A DNA stretch of 64,000 nt, from contig CALUQB010000003.1 of assembly GCA_944322815.1 (NCBI GenBank), forward strand, positions 62,001 through 126,000, read 5' to 3'. The position numbers were made by a program, and so were the translations under genes. Of this stretch, positions 17,435-25,981 are shown in pieces. The notes under the pieces are model-generated. The model was given only the letters and a program-made list of their open reading frames with translations, made no database searches and was not told the DNA's origin. The stretch's first letter is position 1. Every line of letters starts with the position of its first letter. Origin of the DNA: an uncultured Bacteroidales bacterium (GTDB taxonomy: Bacteria; Bacteroidota; Bacteroidia; Bacteroidales; UBA932).

Positions 17435-18145
17435 ATGGCAAATCTTCTGGTGGATATAGGAAATACCGTGTTGAAGGCAGCCTGGGCTGACGGCGTCACT
17501 CTTGGGAAGACTTTCCGCTACCAGGGCGAGCATAAGGTCAGTTTCATATTGTCTCTGACTGACAGGGTAAGACCTGAAGTGCTGGTGATATCGTCTGCCA
17601 GGGATATGGTTCCGTCGGATGAGGACAGGCTTAAAACATGCTGTGACAGACTTGTCATTATGGATTCCATGCACAGGGATATGTACAGAGATGTACCTGA
17701 ATATCTTACAGCGGACAGATATGCTTCCATAGTGGCTGCCAGATATCTTTTCCGGAACAGGGAATGTGTCATATTTGACTTCGGCACTACTCTTACCATA
17801 GATTTTCTGGATAAGGAAGGAAAATATGCAGGAGGAAACATTTCACTTGGATGCAGGACCAGATTCAAGGCTCTGAACAGGTATTCCAAAGCCCTTCCTC
17901 TGGTCGATACCCCTGAATCTGTATGCGAAAAGGGAATGTCGCTCAGAACTTCCATAGAATCCGGTGTGATTTCAGGCATAATGTTTGAAATTCAAGGTTA
18001 TCTTGGTCAGAACCACGAAAATATTGTCATTTTTACTGGAGGAGATGCAATTTATTTTGCAAAACGCTTTAAAAACTCCATCTTTGTAGTTTGTAATTTA
18101 GTTTTGATGGGATTAGCTATATTGGCTGAAGAATATGTTGGATAG
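17435..18145 (+). CDS. coaX: Type III pantothenate kinase
   Basis: CoaX performs the first step of coenzyme A synthesis, phosphorylating pantothenate. The 236-residue protein has the ASKHA-fold motifs of the family: LLVDIGNTVLKAAW at the N-terminus, EYLTADRYASIVAAR, IFDFGTTLTIDFLD, GGNISLGCRTRFKALN and VIFTGGDAIYF. It starts 30 bp after mfd and overlaps the next gene by 11 bp, so it is likely co-transcribed and translationally coupled with the outer membrane protein that follows. Confidence 0.93.
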   Translation: MANLLVDIGNTVLKAAWADGVTLGKTFRYQGEHKVSFILSLTDRVRPEVLVISSARDMVPSDEDRLKTCCDRLVIMDSMHRDMYRDVPEYLTADRYASIVAARYLFRNRECVIFDFGTTLTIDFLDKEGKYAGGNISLGCRTRFKALNRYSKALPLVDTPESVCEKGMSLRTSIESGVISGIMFEIQGYLGQNHENIVIFTGGDAIYFAKRFKNSIFVVCNLVLMGLAILAEEYVG

Positions 18146-19451
18146 GTTATATTTGTTTATCATAGCTGGACTTATATGTTTCTGCATACCATCCGCAGGG
18201 CAGACTAACGGAACGTACGGAGCTTATTCACCATATTCCGTGTTCGGAATCGGAGAATTGTCCCGTGAGGGAACGGCTTACAACAAGAGCATGGGTGGTG
18301 TAGGGATAGCATCGAACAGCAGGCGGTTCGTGAATGTGATGAATCCTGCATCGGTATCAGTGAGAGACAGCAGTTCGTTTATGGCTGATTTCGGTATTGT
18401 ACAGAAAAATACTGTTTTCCGCCAGAATGACCTGAGATCGGGAAACAATACGTTCAACATATATGATTTTGTGATAAGTTTTCCCGTATACAGATCATCT
18501 GCGCTCATGGTGGGAATCATGCCGTTCAGTGACATAGGATATAATATCAGCCAGAAGCAGACTAATCAGGATATTATAGGAAATACAGGGAATATTACAT
18601 ATAATACGTACGGCGAAGGTAGTGTGTATCAGCTTTTTGTAGGTGGAGGAGCTACTTTCTGGAAGAGACTTTCTGTAGGTGCCGAGGCTATATATTATTT
18701 CGGAAATCTGGACAAGGTTTATAATCAGGATTTCAGTAATACTTCCTATGCATCACTTAAAAGCGGATATGAGCTTCTGGTCAGGGGAGTTACGGGAAAA
18801 TTCGGTCTGCAGTACCAGCAGCCTCTTGGAAACGACCTGTATATGGTCCTTGGGGCCACTTACAGATTGAAGACGAATATGAAGGGCCACACTATCTACT
18901 ATGAAAACAAACAGACTGATGATATAGTGGATACGTTGGTGTATAATGACGTACTGAATGGTCAGGCGAATGATTTGAAGATAGCCGGAGAGATAGGTGT
19001 GGGTATATCCGTAAAGAAAGGTGAAAGGTGGAGCGCTGAATTCAATTACATGCGTTCCGACTGGAGGGATTCCGGACTGGATATGTATGACGGCTATAGC
19101 GTGGCCGGTGTTTCATCGTTTTCTACCAGTGTTTCGCAGTCTTTCAGGGCCGGTTTTGAAATAGTGCCTAACAGAAACGATATCAGGTATTACCTGAGGA
19201 GATGCGCTTACAGGGTCGGCGCTTATTATGAAAAGGCTTATTACAAGCTTGACGGGAATATGGTGAATTCGATGGGACTCACGTTCGGTGTCACTTTGCC
19301 TGTTTTCAGATGGTATAACGGTCTTACTCTGGGTGTGGATGTCGGACAGCGTGGCAGTCTCAGGACCAATATGGTACGTGAAAGATACGTGTCTTTCGTG
19401 ATAGGATTCAATATCTTCGATATATGGTTCCAGAAACCAAGATATCAATAG
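18135..19451 (+). CDS. Outer membrane beta-barrel protein, FadL/OMPP1-like
   Basis: A 438-residue exported protein with a signal peptide (about residues 1-22, ending in PSAGQ) and a sequence of alternating amphipathic strands with aromatic belts ending in a C-terminal phenylalanine/tyrosine-rich strand (YVSFVIGFNIFDIWF). The early segment YGAYSPYSVFGIGELSREGTAYNKSMGGVGIA resembles the start of Bacteroidota FadL/OMPP1-type barrels. The gene overlaps coaX by 11 bp and lies upstream of a TPR protein and lptC, so it belongs to an envelope cluster. Transport substrate, if any, is unknown. Confidence 0.72.
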   Translation: MLDRLYLFIIAGLICFCIPSAGQTNGTYGAYSPYSVFGIGELSREGTAYNKSMGGVGIASNSRRFVNVMNPASVSVRDSSSFMADFGIVQKNTVFRQNDLRSGNNTFNIYDFVISFPVYRSSALMVGIMPFSDIGYNISQKQTNQDIIGNTGNITYNTYGEGSVYQLFVGGGATFWKRLSVGAEAIYYFGNLDKVYNQDFSNTSYASLKSGYELLVRGVTGKFGLQYQQPLGNDLYMVLGATYRLKTNMKGHTIYYENKQTDDIVDTLVYNDVLNGQANDLKIAGEIGVGISVKKGERWSAEFNYMRSDWRDSGLDMYDGYSVAGVSSFSTSVSQSFRAGFEIVPNRNDIRYYLRRCAYRVGAYYEKAYYKLDGNMVNSMGLTFGVTLPVFRWYNGLTLGVDVGQRGSLRTNMVRERYVSFVIGFNIFDIWFQKPRYQ

Positions 19452-19504
19452 TTTGGATATATTTTGCACGGAAAATTGTTTAAGGAAAACAAACTTAATT
19501 GAAT

Positions 19505-20818
19505 ATGAAAAAGAATGTCCTTTTGTTCTTCTCTGTCGTTTTTATGTTGACAGGGGCATGCATTGCTTCCGCTCAGGGAAAATACGGTGCGGACAGTGCC
19601 GAGTGTATCAAGTATCTGTCTTATTACAATGAGTATTACAAGCAGAAAAACTATGACGATGCGCTTCCGAACTGGAGGAAGGCCTACAAGCTTTGCCCTC
19701 CTACCGCTAACCAGACCATGCTGATCAACGGTACTTCTCTCTACAGACGTCTTATCAATGAGAATAGAAACAATCCTGTTTATTTCGAAGCTCTCATCGA
19801 TACCCTGCTTACTCTTCATGACACCAGGGCCCAGTATTATCCGAGATATGCCGTTACTGCCCGTAACAACAAAGGCCAGGACATGATCAATTACATTAAG
19901 GATGATCCTCAGAGAATTTATGATGAATTCAAGCTCATCATAGATGCAAACAAATCTGCCGTGAAGCCTCAGATTCTTCTCTTTGAATTGAATACGGCTT
20001 GCCAGCTTTATCAGAACGGAACTCTGATGGCCGAAGATGTCATCCAGGACTACAATACCGTGATGGGACTTCTTGACCAGATGAAACAGTCGCCTGAAAT
20101 AGATAAGATCAGGACAGATTGCGAAAGTCTATTCATCGCCAGCAATGTGGCCAGCTGCGAAAACCTCATCACTCTCTTCACTCCGAGATTCGAGGCCAAT
20201 CCTGATGATCTTCAGCTCGCTACCAATATCGTGAAGATGCTTTCGTCTACTGAAGGATGTACTGACAATGATCTCTTTAAGAACGCTGCCAATACCATGC
20301 ACAGACTTGATCCTTCGTACAATTCCGCACACTTCCTTTATCAGCTTTATACAGCCGAGGGAGATGTGGACAATGCCTTCAAGTTCATCGATGAAGCTAT
20401 CGCTTATCCTGAATCAGACAATGCTACCGATGCCCAGTATGCTTACGAGGCTGCCACATTCGCATTCAAGAGTTCAAGGAATGCCGCAGCATTCAGCTAT
20501 GCCATGAAGGCTGCCGAACTGGATGAGACTGTTGCCGGAAAGGCTTATATGCTCATAGGAACTATCTGGGGTTCCCTTGTATGTCAGGGTAATGAAATAG
20601 AAAGAAGGGCTCCGTACTGGGTGGCTGTGGACTATATGGTAAAGGCCAAGAATGCTGATCCTTCACTTGCTGAAGAGGCCAACAAGCATATTGCACAGTA
20701 TCGCCAGTATTATCCGCAGACAGCTGAAGCTTTCATGTACAATGTCACTGACGGTGATTCATACACTGTATCCTGCGGAGGAATGCGTGCTGTCACTACT
20801 GTGAAGACCCAGCAGTAA
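19505..20818 (+). CDS. Exported tetratricopeptide-repeat protein
   Basis: A 437-residue protein with a signal peptide (MKKNVLLFFSVVFMLTGACIASAQG; the AQG may be the cleavage site). The mature part is helical with TPR-like repeats, for example YYKQKNYDDALPNWRKAYKLCPP and the C-terminal region with AAFSYAMKAAELDETVAG. The start is the ATG at 19,505; a TTG two codons earlier is less likely. It is conserved-looking and lies between a barrel protein and lptC, which suggests an envelope-related scaffold. No enzymatic motif was seen. Confidence 0.75.
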   Translation: MKKNVLLFFSVVFMLTGACIASAQGKYGADSAECIKYLSYYNEYYKQKNYDDALPNWRKAYKLCPPTANQTMLINGTSLYRRLINENRNNPVYFEALIDTLLTLHDTRAQYYPRYAVTARNNKGQDMINYIKDDPQRIYDEFKLIIDANKSAVKPQILLFELNTACQLYQNGTLMAEDVIQDYNTVMGLLDQMKQSPEIDKIRTDCESLFIASNVASCENLITLFTPRFEANPDDLQLATNIVKMLSSTEGCTDNDLFKNAANTMHRLDPSYNSAHFLYQLYTAEGDVDNAFKFIDEAIAYPESDNATDAQYAYEAATFAFKSSRNAAAFSYAMKAAELDETVAGKAYMLIGTIWGSLVCQGNEIERRAPYWVAVDYMVKAKNADPSLAEEANKHIAQYRQYYPQTAEAFMYNVTDGDSYTVSCGGMRAVTTVKTQQ

Positions 20819-20829
20819 TCCTGATAGTC

Positions 20830-21474
20830 TTGTCAAGAAAATCAGAACATATCGGTTTTTATGCGGTAGCCCGGAATATCATTCTGGGCTCCGTTTTCGT
20901 TTTATCGGCTTGCGGTAGAGGGGAACTGGGAACGGCTGAAAAGCTGGATCTTGACGCTACTCCGGTGCAGACAGTAGAAAAAATGTTCGTTGTACAGTCT
21001 GAAAACGGTATACTCCAGATGAGGATGGAAGCTGATGTCATGGAACGATACCAGAATGATTCCATGTCTTATGAACTTTTCCCGAAAGGACTGGCCGTGT
21101 TCGGATACAATGAGGAAGGGCTTCTGGAAACAGAGATTACGGCAGAGAACGGAAGGCATGTGAAGATGGAAAAGAACGACAGCGAACAGTGGGAAGCCTA
21201 TGGCAATGTAGTGGTCAGGAATATCATAAATCAGGAAGTCATGGAAACAGATACCCTGTACTGGGACAGAAAAAACGAAAAGATATATACCGACTGTTAT
21301 GTGAAACTGTATTCTCCTGACGGATACATGCAGGGCTACGGAATGGAATCTGACCAGCGCGCCAGAAATTCCATCATACTCCGGCCTTTCGACAGTTACG
21401 GTGTGATAGTGCAGGACAGTACTGAGGTCAGGATAGATTCAGTGAATTTTATAGGACCTTTGATAAAAAAATAA
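20830..21474 (+). CDS. lptC: LPS export ABC transporter periplasmic protein LptC
   Basis: LptC links the LptB2FG transporter to the periplasmic LptA bridge for lipopolysaccharide export. The 214-residue protein has a hydrophobic N-terminus ending in LSAC, which reads as a lipobox. The LptC/LptA-like beta-jellyroll follows: PVQTVEKMFVVQSENGILQMRMEA, ETEITAENGRHVKME and WEAYGNVVVRNIINQEVMETDTLYWDRKNEKIYTD (OstA-like repeat). The only in-frame start is TTG at 20,830 because the ATG nearby is out of frame. It starts 11 bp after the TPR gene, so it belongs to the same transcript. Confidence 0.85.
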   Translation: MSRKSEHIGFYAVARNIILGSVFVLSACGRGELGTAEKLDLDATPVQTVEKMFVVQSENGILQMRMEADVMERYQNDSMSYELFPKGLAVFGYNEEGLLETEITAENGRHVKMEKNDSEQWEAYGNVVVRNIINQEVMETDTLYWDRKNEKIYTDCYVKLYSPDGYMQGYGMESDQRARNSIILRPFDSYGVIVQDSTEVRIDSVNFIGPLIKK

Positions 21475-21496
21475 TCGCATATTCAACTAAAATTGC

Positions 21497-21504
21497 TATC
21501 TTCG
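21497..21504 (+). promoter_or_regulatory. Possible -7 box of the PpiD-like gene
   Basis: TATCTTCG, one mismatch from TAnnTTTG, about 50 bp in front of the ATG at 21,553. Confidence 0.35.
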
Positions 21505-21552
21505 CGCTCCATAATACTTTAAACGGAAAATAATTTAAAATTTAATGATAAG

Positions 21553-23649
21553 ATGGCTGTTCTTGAAAAAATTAGAGTTAAGTTCGGCATACTGATTTCA
21601 GTAGTGATAGCTCTGGCTTTGCTTTCGTTCATTATCGATCCGAATACCATTAGCCAGGTGGCGTCATCCATGTCATCAAAGTATCGTGTCGGAAAGATTG
21701 ACGGAAATTCCGTGTCATATCAGGATTTTGATAATGAGTTGAATTATCAAAACAGGATTTTCGAGTATATGTACAGGAGAAACGCTAACACTGACCAGGA
21801 AATGGAATATGTCCGCAATATGGCATGGAAGACCTTTGTAGACAGATATGTATTCCTGAACAATGCCAAGAAGGCAGGTATCCAGGTAGGTGAGGCCGAG
21901 CTCGTGGATCTGACTTCAGGGGATATGGTATCCCCGATGATATCCCAGATATTCGTCGATGAAACAGGGGCGTTTTCCAAGGATATGCTCAGCAATTATC
22001 TGCAGAGCATGCAGTATGACCAGACAGGTCAGGCCAGGATGTTCTGGGATTATCTTCAGAACACAGTCACTACGGACCAGTACTATGTAAAATACAACAG
22101 TCTGTTCAATTCCAGCAATTTCATCAATCCTCTCATGATGACAGATGAAATAGCCGAGAACAACAATTCCGTAGGAGTCGAATTCGTGATGGTACCTTAC
22201 GGCTATCAGAGAGACACTACCATAGAAGTGACTGACAGCGAGATAAGGAGCTATTACAAGGAACACAAGAAACTTTACAGGCAGAATGCAAGCCGCGATA
22301 TCGAGTATGTGGTATTCGAGGTGAAACCGTCACAGACCGATATAGCCGATGCTAATGAGAAAGTAGTTAAGGTATATGACGAGTTTTCCTCTACTGACAA
22401 TGTCAGGAATTTCCTGATGAAGAATTCCGACAGCCAGTACACTGACGAGTGGTACAAGAAAGGAGAGCTCAGAACGGTATCAACTGATGTGGACAACTTC
22501 GTTTTCGATCCTGATACAAAGACAGGTGATGTTTCGGAAGTGATCACCAAGGACAATACTTTCTATGTTGCTAGAATTATGGATACTGCCATGGTTCCTG
22601 ATTCCGTATTCGTAAAGGGTATTCTTCTTCAGGGTGTGCAGACTGATTTGGCTGACAGCCTTCTGAATGTCATCAAGTCGGGAAAGGACAATTTCGGTAA
22701 TGTCGCAGCCCAGTATTCTGCTATGGGAGCTCCTCAGTCAGGAGAGCCTGGAGACTACGGCTGGCTGACAAAGAACACCATGTTTCCTGGTATTGAGTCT
22801 ATATTCACCGCAAGGCTCAATGATGTTTACGTAGTGGATACCCAGTACGGAAAACACATTCTTAAAGTGACTGACAGGACAGAACCTGTCCAGAAGAAAA
22901 AGGTAGCTGTTCTGGAAAAGGAAGCGCTTCCAAGCGGCAATACCATAAACGAATACTATGTCCAGGCGAACGAACTGGCTACAAAGGCTGACGGCAAGTA
23001 TGAGAATCTGAAGAAAGTGGTAGATGAGGAAGGACTTGCCCTTCTGACCAGAAACAATCTCCGTGAAGGCGACGAAAATGTAGGTTCAGTGAATGACAGG
23101 ACCAAGGAAATTTCCAAATGGGCTTTTGAAGCCAAGGAAGGAAAGGTTTCCAATGTCCTCAATATAAACAACGACTACTATGTAGTGGCAGCCCTCAAGA
23201 AGATACACAAGGACGGTTATGCTCCTGTAGCTGACGTGGCTTCAAGCATAAGTTCCATTATATACAATCAGAAGCTGGGCGAGAAGAAAGCTGCCGAAGT
23301 GGCCGGAAAAATCGAAGGACTTGGTTCCATGGAAGCCATTGCAGAGGCTCTTGGCACTACGGTGAGCACCAGAGAAGGCATATCTTTCTCTTCATACATG
23401 AATCAGGGACTTGATCCTAAGTTCATAGGTGCCGTGTCGGTAGCTGAAGAAGGCGTTATTTCCGCTCCTCTCGCAGGTAATATAGGAGTGTATGTGTACA
23501 AGGTGGTTTCACATGACGAAGGTTCTTCATTTACGGAAGAAGATGTGAAAAACAGGGCTGCACAGATGTCTTATTACGCTTCCCAGTCTCTCCTTCCTGT
23601 AATGATGCAGGATGCTGATGTAGAAGACAACAGGGCACGGTTCTTCTAG
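21553..23649 (+). CDS. PpiD/SurA-like peptidylprolyl isomerase
   Basis: A periplasmic folding factor anchored in the inner membrane. The 698-residue protein has one membrane segment at about residues 12-30 (ILISVVIALALLSFII), a SurA-type N-terminal chaperone region (YRVGKIDGNSVSYQDFDNEL, the typical VGKIDG start), a parvulin domain at about 340-460 with QSGEPGDYGWLTKNTMFPG and TQYGKHILKVTDR, and a second helical/parvulin-like part toward the C-terminus. This layout is common to Bacteroidota proteins labelled PpiD or SurA N-terminal domain protein. It is followed by a strong bidirectional terminator. Confidence 0.9.
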   Translation: MAVLEKIRVKFGILISVVIALALLSFIIDPNTISQVASSMSSKYRVGKIDGNSVSYQDFDNELNYQNRIFEYMYRRNANTDQEMEYVRNMAWKTFVDRYVFLNNAKKAGIQVGEAELVDLTSGDMVSPMISQIFVDETGAFSKDMLSNYLQSMQYDQTGQARMFWDYLQNTVTTDQYYVKYNSLFNSSNFINPLMMTDEIAENNNSVGVEFVMVPYGYQRDTTIEVTDSEIRSYYKEHKKLYRQNASRDIEYVVFEVKPSQTDIADANEKVVKVYDEFSSTDNVRNFLMKNSDSQYTDEWYKKGELRTVSTDVDNFVFDPDTKTGDVSEVITKDNTFYVARIMDTAMVPDSVFVKGILLQGVQTDLADSLLNVIKSGKDNFGNVAAQYSAMGAPQSGEPGDYGWLTKNTMFPGIESIFTARLNDVYVVDTQYGKHILKVTDRTEPVQKKKVAVLEKEALPSGNTINEYYVQANELATKADGKYENLKKVVDEEGLALLTRNNLREGDENVGSVNDRTKEISKWAFEAKEGKVSNVLNINNDYYVVAALKKIHKDGYAPVADVASSISSIIYNQKLGEKKAAEVAGKIEGLGSMEAIAEALGTTVSTREGISFSSYMNQGLDPKFIGAVSVAEEGVISAPLAGNIGVYVYKVVSHDEGSSFTEEDVKNRAAQMSYYASQSLLPVMMQDADVEDNRARFF

Positions 23650-23675
23650 GATCCGTGTTCTGCGGAAGTCGACAA

Positions 23676-23720
23676 CAAAAAAAAACCGGACCTTCGAAAA
23701 GGCCCGGTTTTTTTTTTGTC
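23676..23720. terminator. Bidirectional terminator between the PpiD-like gene and ychF
   Basis: Arms AAACCGGACCTT and AAGGCCCGGTTT (about 23,683-23,694 and 23,699-23,710) pair with one mismatch around CGAA. An A run precedes and a T run follows, so it can stop transcription from both sides. Confidence 0.85.
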
Positions 23721-23732
23721 GTTTCATGTTTT

Positions 23733-24836
23733 TCAGACGTTGAAGAGGAAATGCATGATGTCGCCATCCTGGACTATATAGTCTTTTCCTTCGATTCCAA
23801 GCTTTCCTGCGGCTCTGCAGGCTGCTTCTGACTTGAGCTCGATGAAATCTTCATATTTGATCACTTCGGCCCGTATAAAGCCTTTTTCGAAGTCCGTGTG
23901 GATGACTCCTGCTGCTTTCGGAGCCTTGTCTCCCTTGTTTATGGTCCATGCACGGCATTCGTCAGGTCCGGCTGTGAAGAAGGTCTGGAGGTTGAGCAGA
24001 GAGTATGCACTCTGGATGAGTCTGACTACTCCTGATTCCTGCAGTCCCATTTCTTCGATGAACATTTGTCTTTCTTCATAGCTTTCAAGCTCCGCTATGT
24101 CTGATTCTATCTTTGCAGCTATCACGAGTATTTCCGCATTTTCATCCTTGACAGCCTCACGCACTTTTTCCACGTACATGTTTCCCGTGGAAGCTGAAGC
24201 TTCGTCTACATTGCAGACATACATCACGGGTTTGTTGGTCAGAAGATAGAGTTCTTTCGCAAGCTGCTGGTCTTCAGGACTGTCAAAACTTACGGCACGG
24301 CAGTTTCTGCCTTCCAGAAGCACCTCCTTGTACCTGAGAAGTATGTCACATAGTTTCCTGGCATTTTTGTCCCCTCCGGCCTGAGCCTGCTTCTGGACTT
24401 TGGCCAGCCTGTTTTCTACAGTTTCGAGATCTTTCAGCTGAAGTTCCATGTCGATGACTTCCTTGTCCCTGACCGGATCTACGGAGCCGTCGACATGAAC
24501 TATGTTAGGATCATCGAAACATCTTAGAACATGCAGAATGGCATCGGTTTCCCTGATGTTTGCCAGAAACTGGTTTCCGAGACCTTCACCCTTGCTTGCC
24601 CCTTTTACCAGACCTGCGATATCTACTATTTCCACGGTGGCAGGAACCACTCTTTTAGGCTTGCATATCTTTTCCAGTTCTTCCAGTCTCTTGTCCGGTA
24701 CTATGGTGGATCCTATATTAGGTTCGATGGTACAGAAAGGAAAATTTGCACTTTGGGCCTTGCCTGAACTGATACAGTTGAAAAGTGTCGATTTTCCGAC
24801 ATTAGGCAGACCTACTATCCCACATTTCAATGACAT
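23733..24836 (-). CDS. ychF: Ribosome-associated ATPase/GTPase YchF (EngD)
   Basis: YchF is a universally conserved OBG-family P-loop protein that prefers ATP. The 367-residue protein has GIVGLPNVGKSTLFNCIS at the N-terminus, the family pattern NFPFCTIEPN, DIAGLVKGASKGEGLGNQFL and the C-terminal TGS domain (AWTINKGDKAPKAAGVIHTDFEKGFIRAEV, ending VQDGDIMHFLFNV). Length is standard. It is the only minus-strand gene between 14 and 27 kb. A -7 box lies at 24,860-24,867. Confidence 0.96.
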   Translation of the reverse strand: MSLKCGIVGLPNVGKSTLFNCISSGKAQSANFPFCTIEPNIGSTIVPDKRLEELEKICKPKRVVPATVEIVDIAGLVKGASKGEGLGNQFLANIRETDAILHVLRCFDDPNIVHVDGSVDPVRDKEVIDMELQLKDLETVENRLAKVQKQAQAGGDKNARKLCDILLRYKEVLLEGRNCRAVSFDSPEDQQLAKELYLLTNKPVMYVCNVDEASASTGNMYVEKVREAVKDENAEILVIAAKIESDIAELESYEERQMFIEEMGLQESGVVRLIQSAYSLLNLQTFFTAGPDECRAWTINKGDKAPKAAGVIHTDFEKGFIRAEVIKYEDFIELKSEAACRAAGKLGIEGKDYIVQDGDIMHFLFNV

Positions 24837-24859
24837 GACCTTAAATTTAGTTTAGTTGG

Positions 24860-24867
24860 CAAATTTA
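24860..24867 (-). promoter_or_regulatory. -7 box of ychF
   Basis: TAAATTTG on the minus strand is an exact TAnnTTTG, giving a leader of about 17 nt. Confidence 0.5.
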
Positions 24868-24896
24868 CTCTTTTTTTATGCAGTTTTTTCTTTTTC

Positions 24897-24925
24897 TTGC
24901 ACATTTCTGTTCTCGAAATGTGCAA
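24897..24925. promoter_or_regulatory. Perfect 11-bp inverted repeat in front of the EEP-family gene
   Basis: Arms TTGCACATTTC (24,897-24,907) and GAAATGTGCAA (24,915-24,925) with a 7-base spacer, just 13 bp before the ATG at 24,939 and followed by TTTTG. It could be an operator, a translational hairpin or a terminator-like attenuator. It also argues against the in-frame TTG at 24,897 as a start. Confidence 0.5.
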
Positions 24926-24938
24926 TTTTGTCGTTGTC

Positions 24939-25925
24939 ATGAAGGCGATGGTCATTCATACGATGGTTTTATTGTGTGCTATGCTATGTACTGCAGGTAC
25001 ATCATGGTGCAGGGAAGATGCCGTGATCGTGGCATTCTGGAATCTCGAGAATTTTTTCGACTTTACTGATACGGGCTACAGCAGTTCGGACACGGATTTC
25101 AGTCCGGAAGGAGAAAGGCATTGGACGAAGTCCAGATTCTGGAAAAAATGTCATGGTGTGGCGAAGACGGTTTTATGGATGTCTGACAGGTATGGCAGAA
25201 TGCCGGATGTGATGGGGGTGGCGGAAGTGGAGAACAGGGGAGTGCTGCAGGCGGTATTGAACGGGACATTGCTGAAAAAGCATGATTATGTCCAGGTTCA
25301 TGAAGATTCACCTGATACCAGGGGGATAGATGTGGCCTTGATATACAGAAAATCTGTCTGGAAATGCCTGGAGGCAAGAACTGTCCCAATATCTTCCGAT
25401 ATGGACGGAAGACCGTTAAGGACCAGAGATATACTTTATGTGTGTCTGGAAGACAGGGAAGGGGAGACATATCATTTTCTGGTGAACCATCATCCTTCGA
25501 AATACGGAGGCGCTAAAGAATCTGAAACCAAAAGGGCAGCCGTCATGAATGCGATGGTTTCAGTATGCGATTCGCTTGTGAAGGCCGGTGAAGGAAATAT
25601 AATATCCATGGGCGATTTCAATGACACACCGGATGGAGAGGCCTTTTCACTGACCGGAAAATCACTGGTGAACATGTCTCTGCCTTTGTCCGGAAAGGGG
25701 AGAGGCACGATACGTTATGCAGGAAAATGGGAGCTGATAGATATGTTCCTTACAAGCGGAGACATAGCGGATGTTTCTGTCATGGATATATGCTTTCCTG
25801 ACTTTCTTGGGACAACGGACAGGGCACACTCAGGACTTAAACCGTTGCGGACATATACCGGACCAAGATACACCGGAGGGATAAGCGACCATCTTCCTAT
25901 AGTACTATCCGTAAGCAGGCATTGA
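24939..25925 (+). CDS. Exported endonuclease/exonuclease/phosphatase-family protein
   Basis: A 328-residue member of the EEP (DNase I-like) fold. After a signal peptide (MKAMVIHTMVLLCAMLC...) the family motifs appear in order: FWNLENFFD with the metal glutamate, VAEVENR, VNHHPSKYGG, MGDFNDTPDG and GISDHLPIVLS with the catalytic SDH. The arrangement is that of exported Bacteroidota EEP proteins, which may act on nucleic acids or on phosphate esters; the substrate is not fixed by the sequence. The ATG at 24,939 starts the signal peptide directly. Earlier in-frame TTG and ATG codons would sit inside or before the inverted repeat. Confidence 0.82.
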   Translation: MKAMVIHTMVLLCAMLCTAGTSWCREDAVIVAFWNLENFFDFTDTGYSSSDTDFSPEGERHWTKSRFWKKCHGVAKTVLWMSDRYGRMPDVMGVAEVENRGVLQAVLNGTLLKKHDYVQVHEDSPDTRGIDVALIYRKSVWKCLEARTVPISSDMDGRPLRTRDILYVCLEDREGETYHFLVNHHPSKYGGAKESETKRAAVMNAMVSVCDSLVKAGEGNIISMGDFNDTPDGEAFSLTGKSLVNMSLPLSGKGRGTIRYAGKWELIDMFLTSGDIADVSVMDICFPDFLGTTDRAHSGLKPLRTYTGPRYTGGISDHLPIVLSVSRH

Positions 25926-25943
25926 TTTATAAATAATATTTAG

Positions 25944-25951
25944 TATTTTTG
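25944..25951 (+). promoter_or_regulatory. -7 box of galK
   Basis: TATTTTTG, exact TAnnTTTG, 30 bp before the galK ATG. Confidence 0.5.
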
Positions 25952-25981
25952 AAGAATGTATAATTTTTAGCTAACCATATC

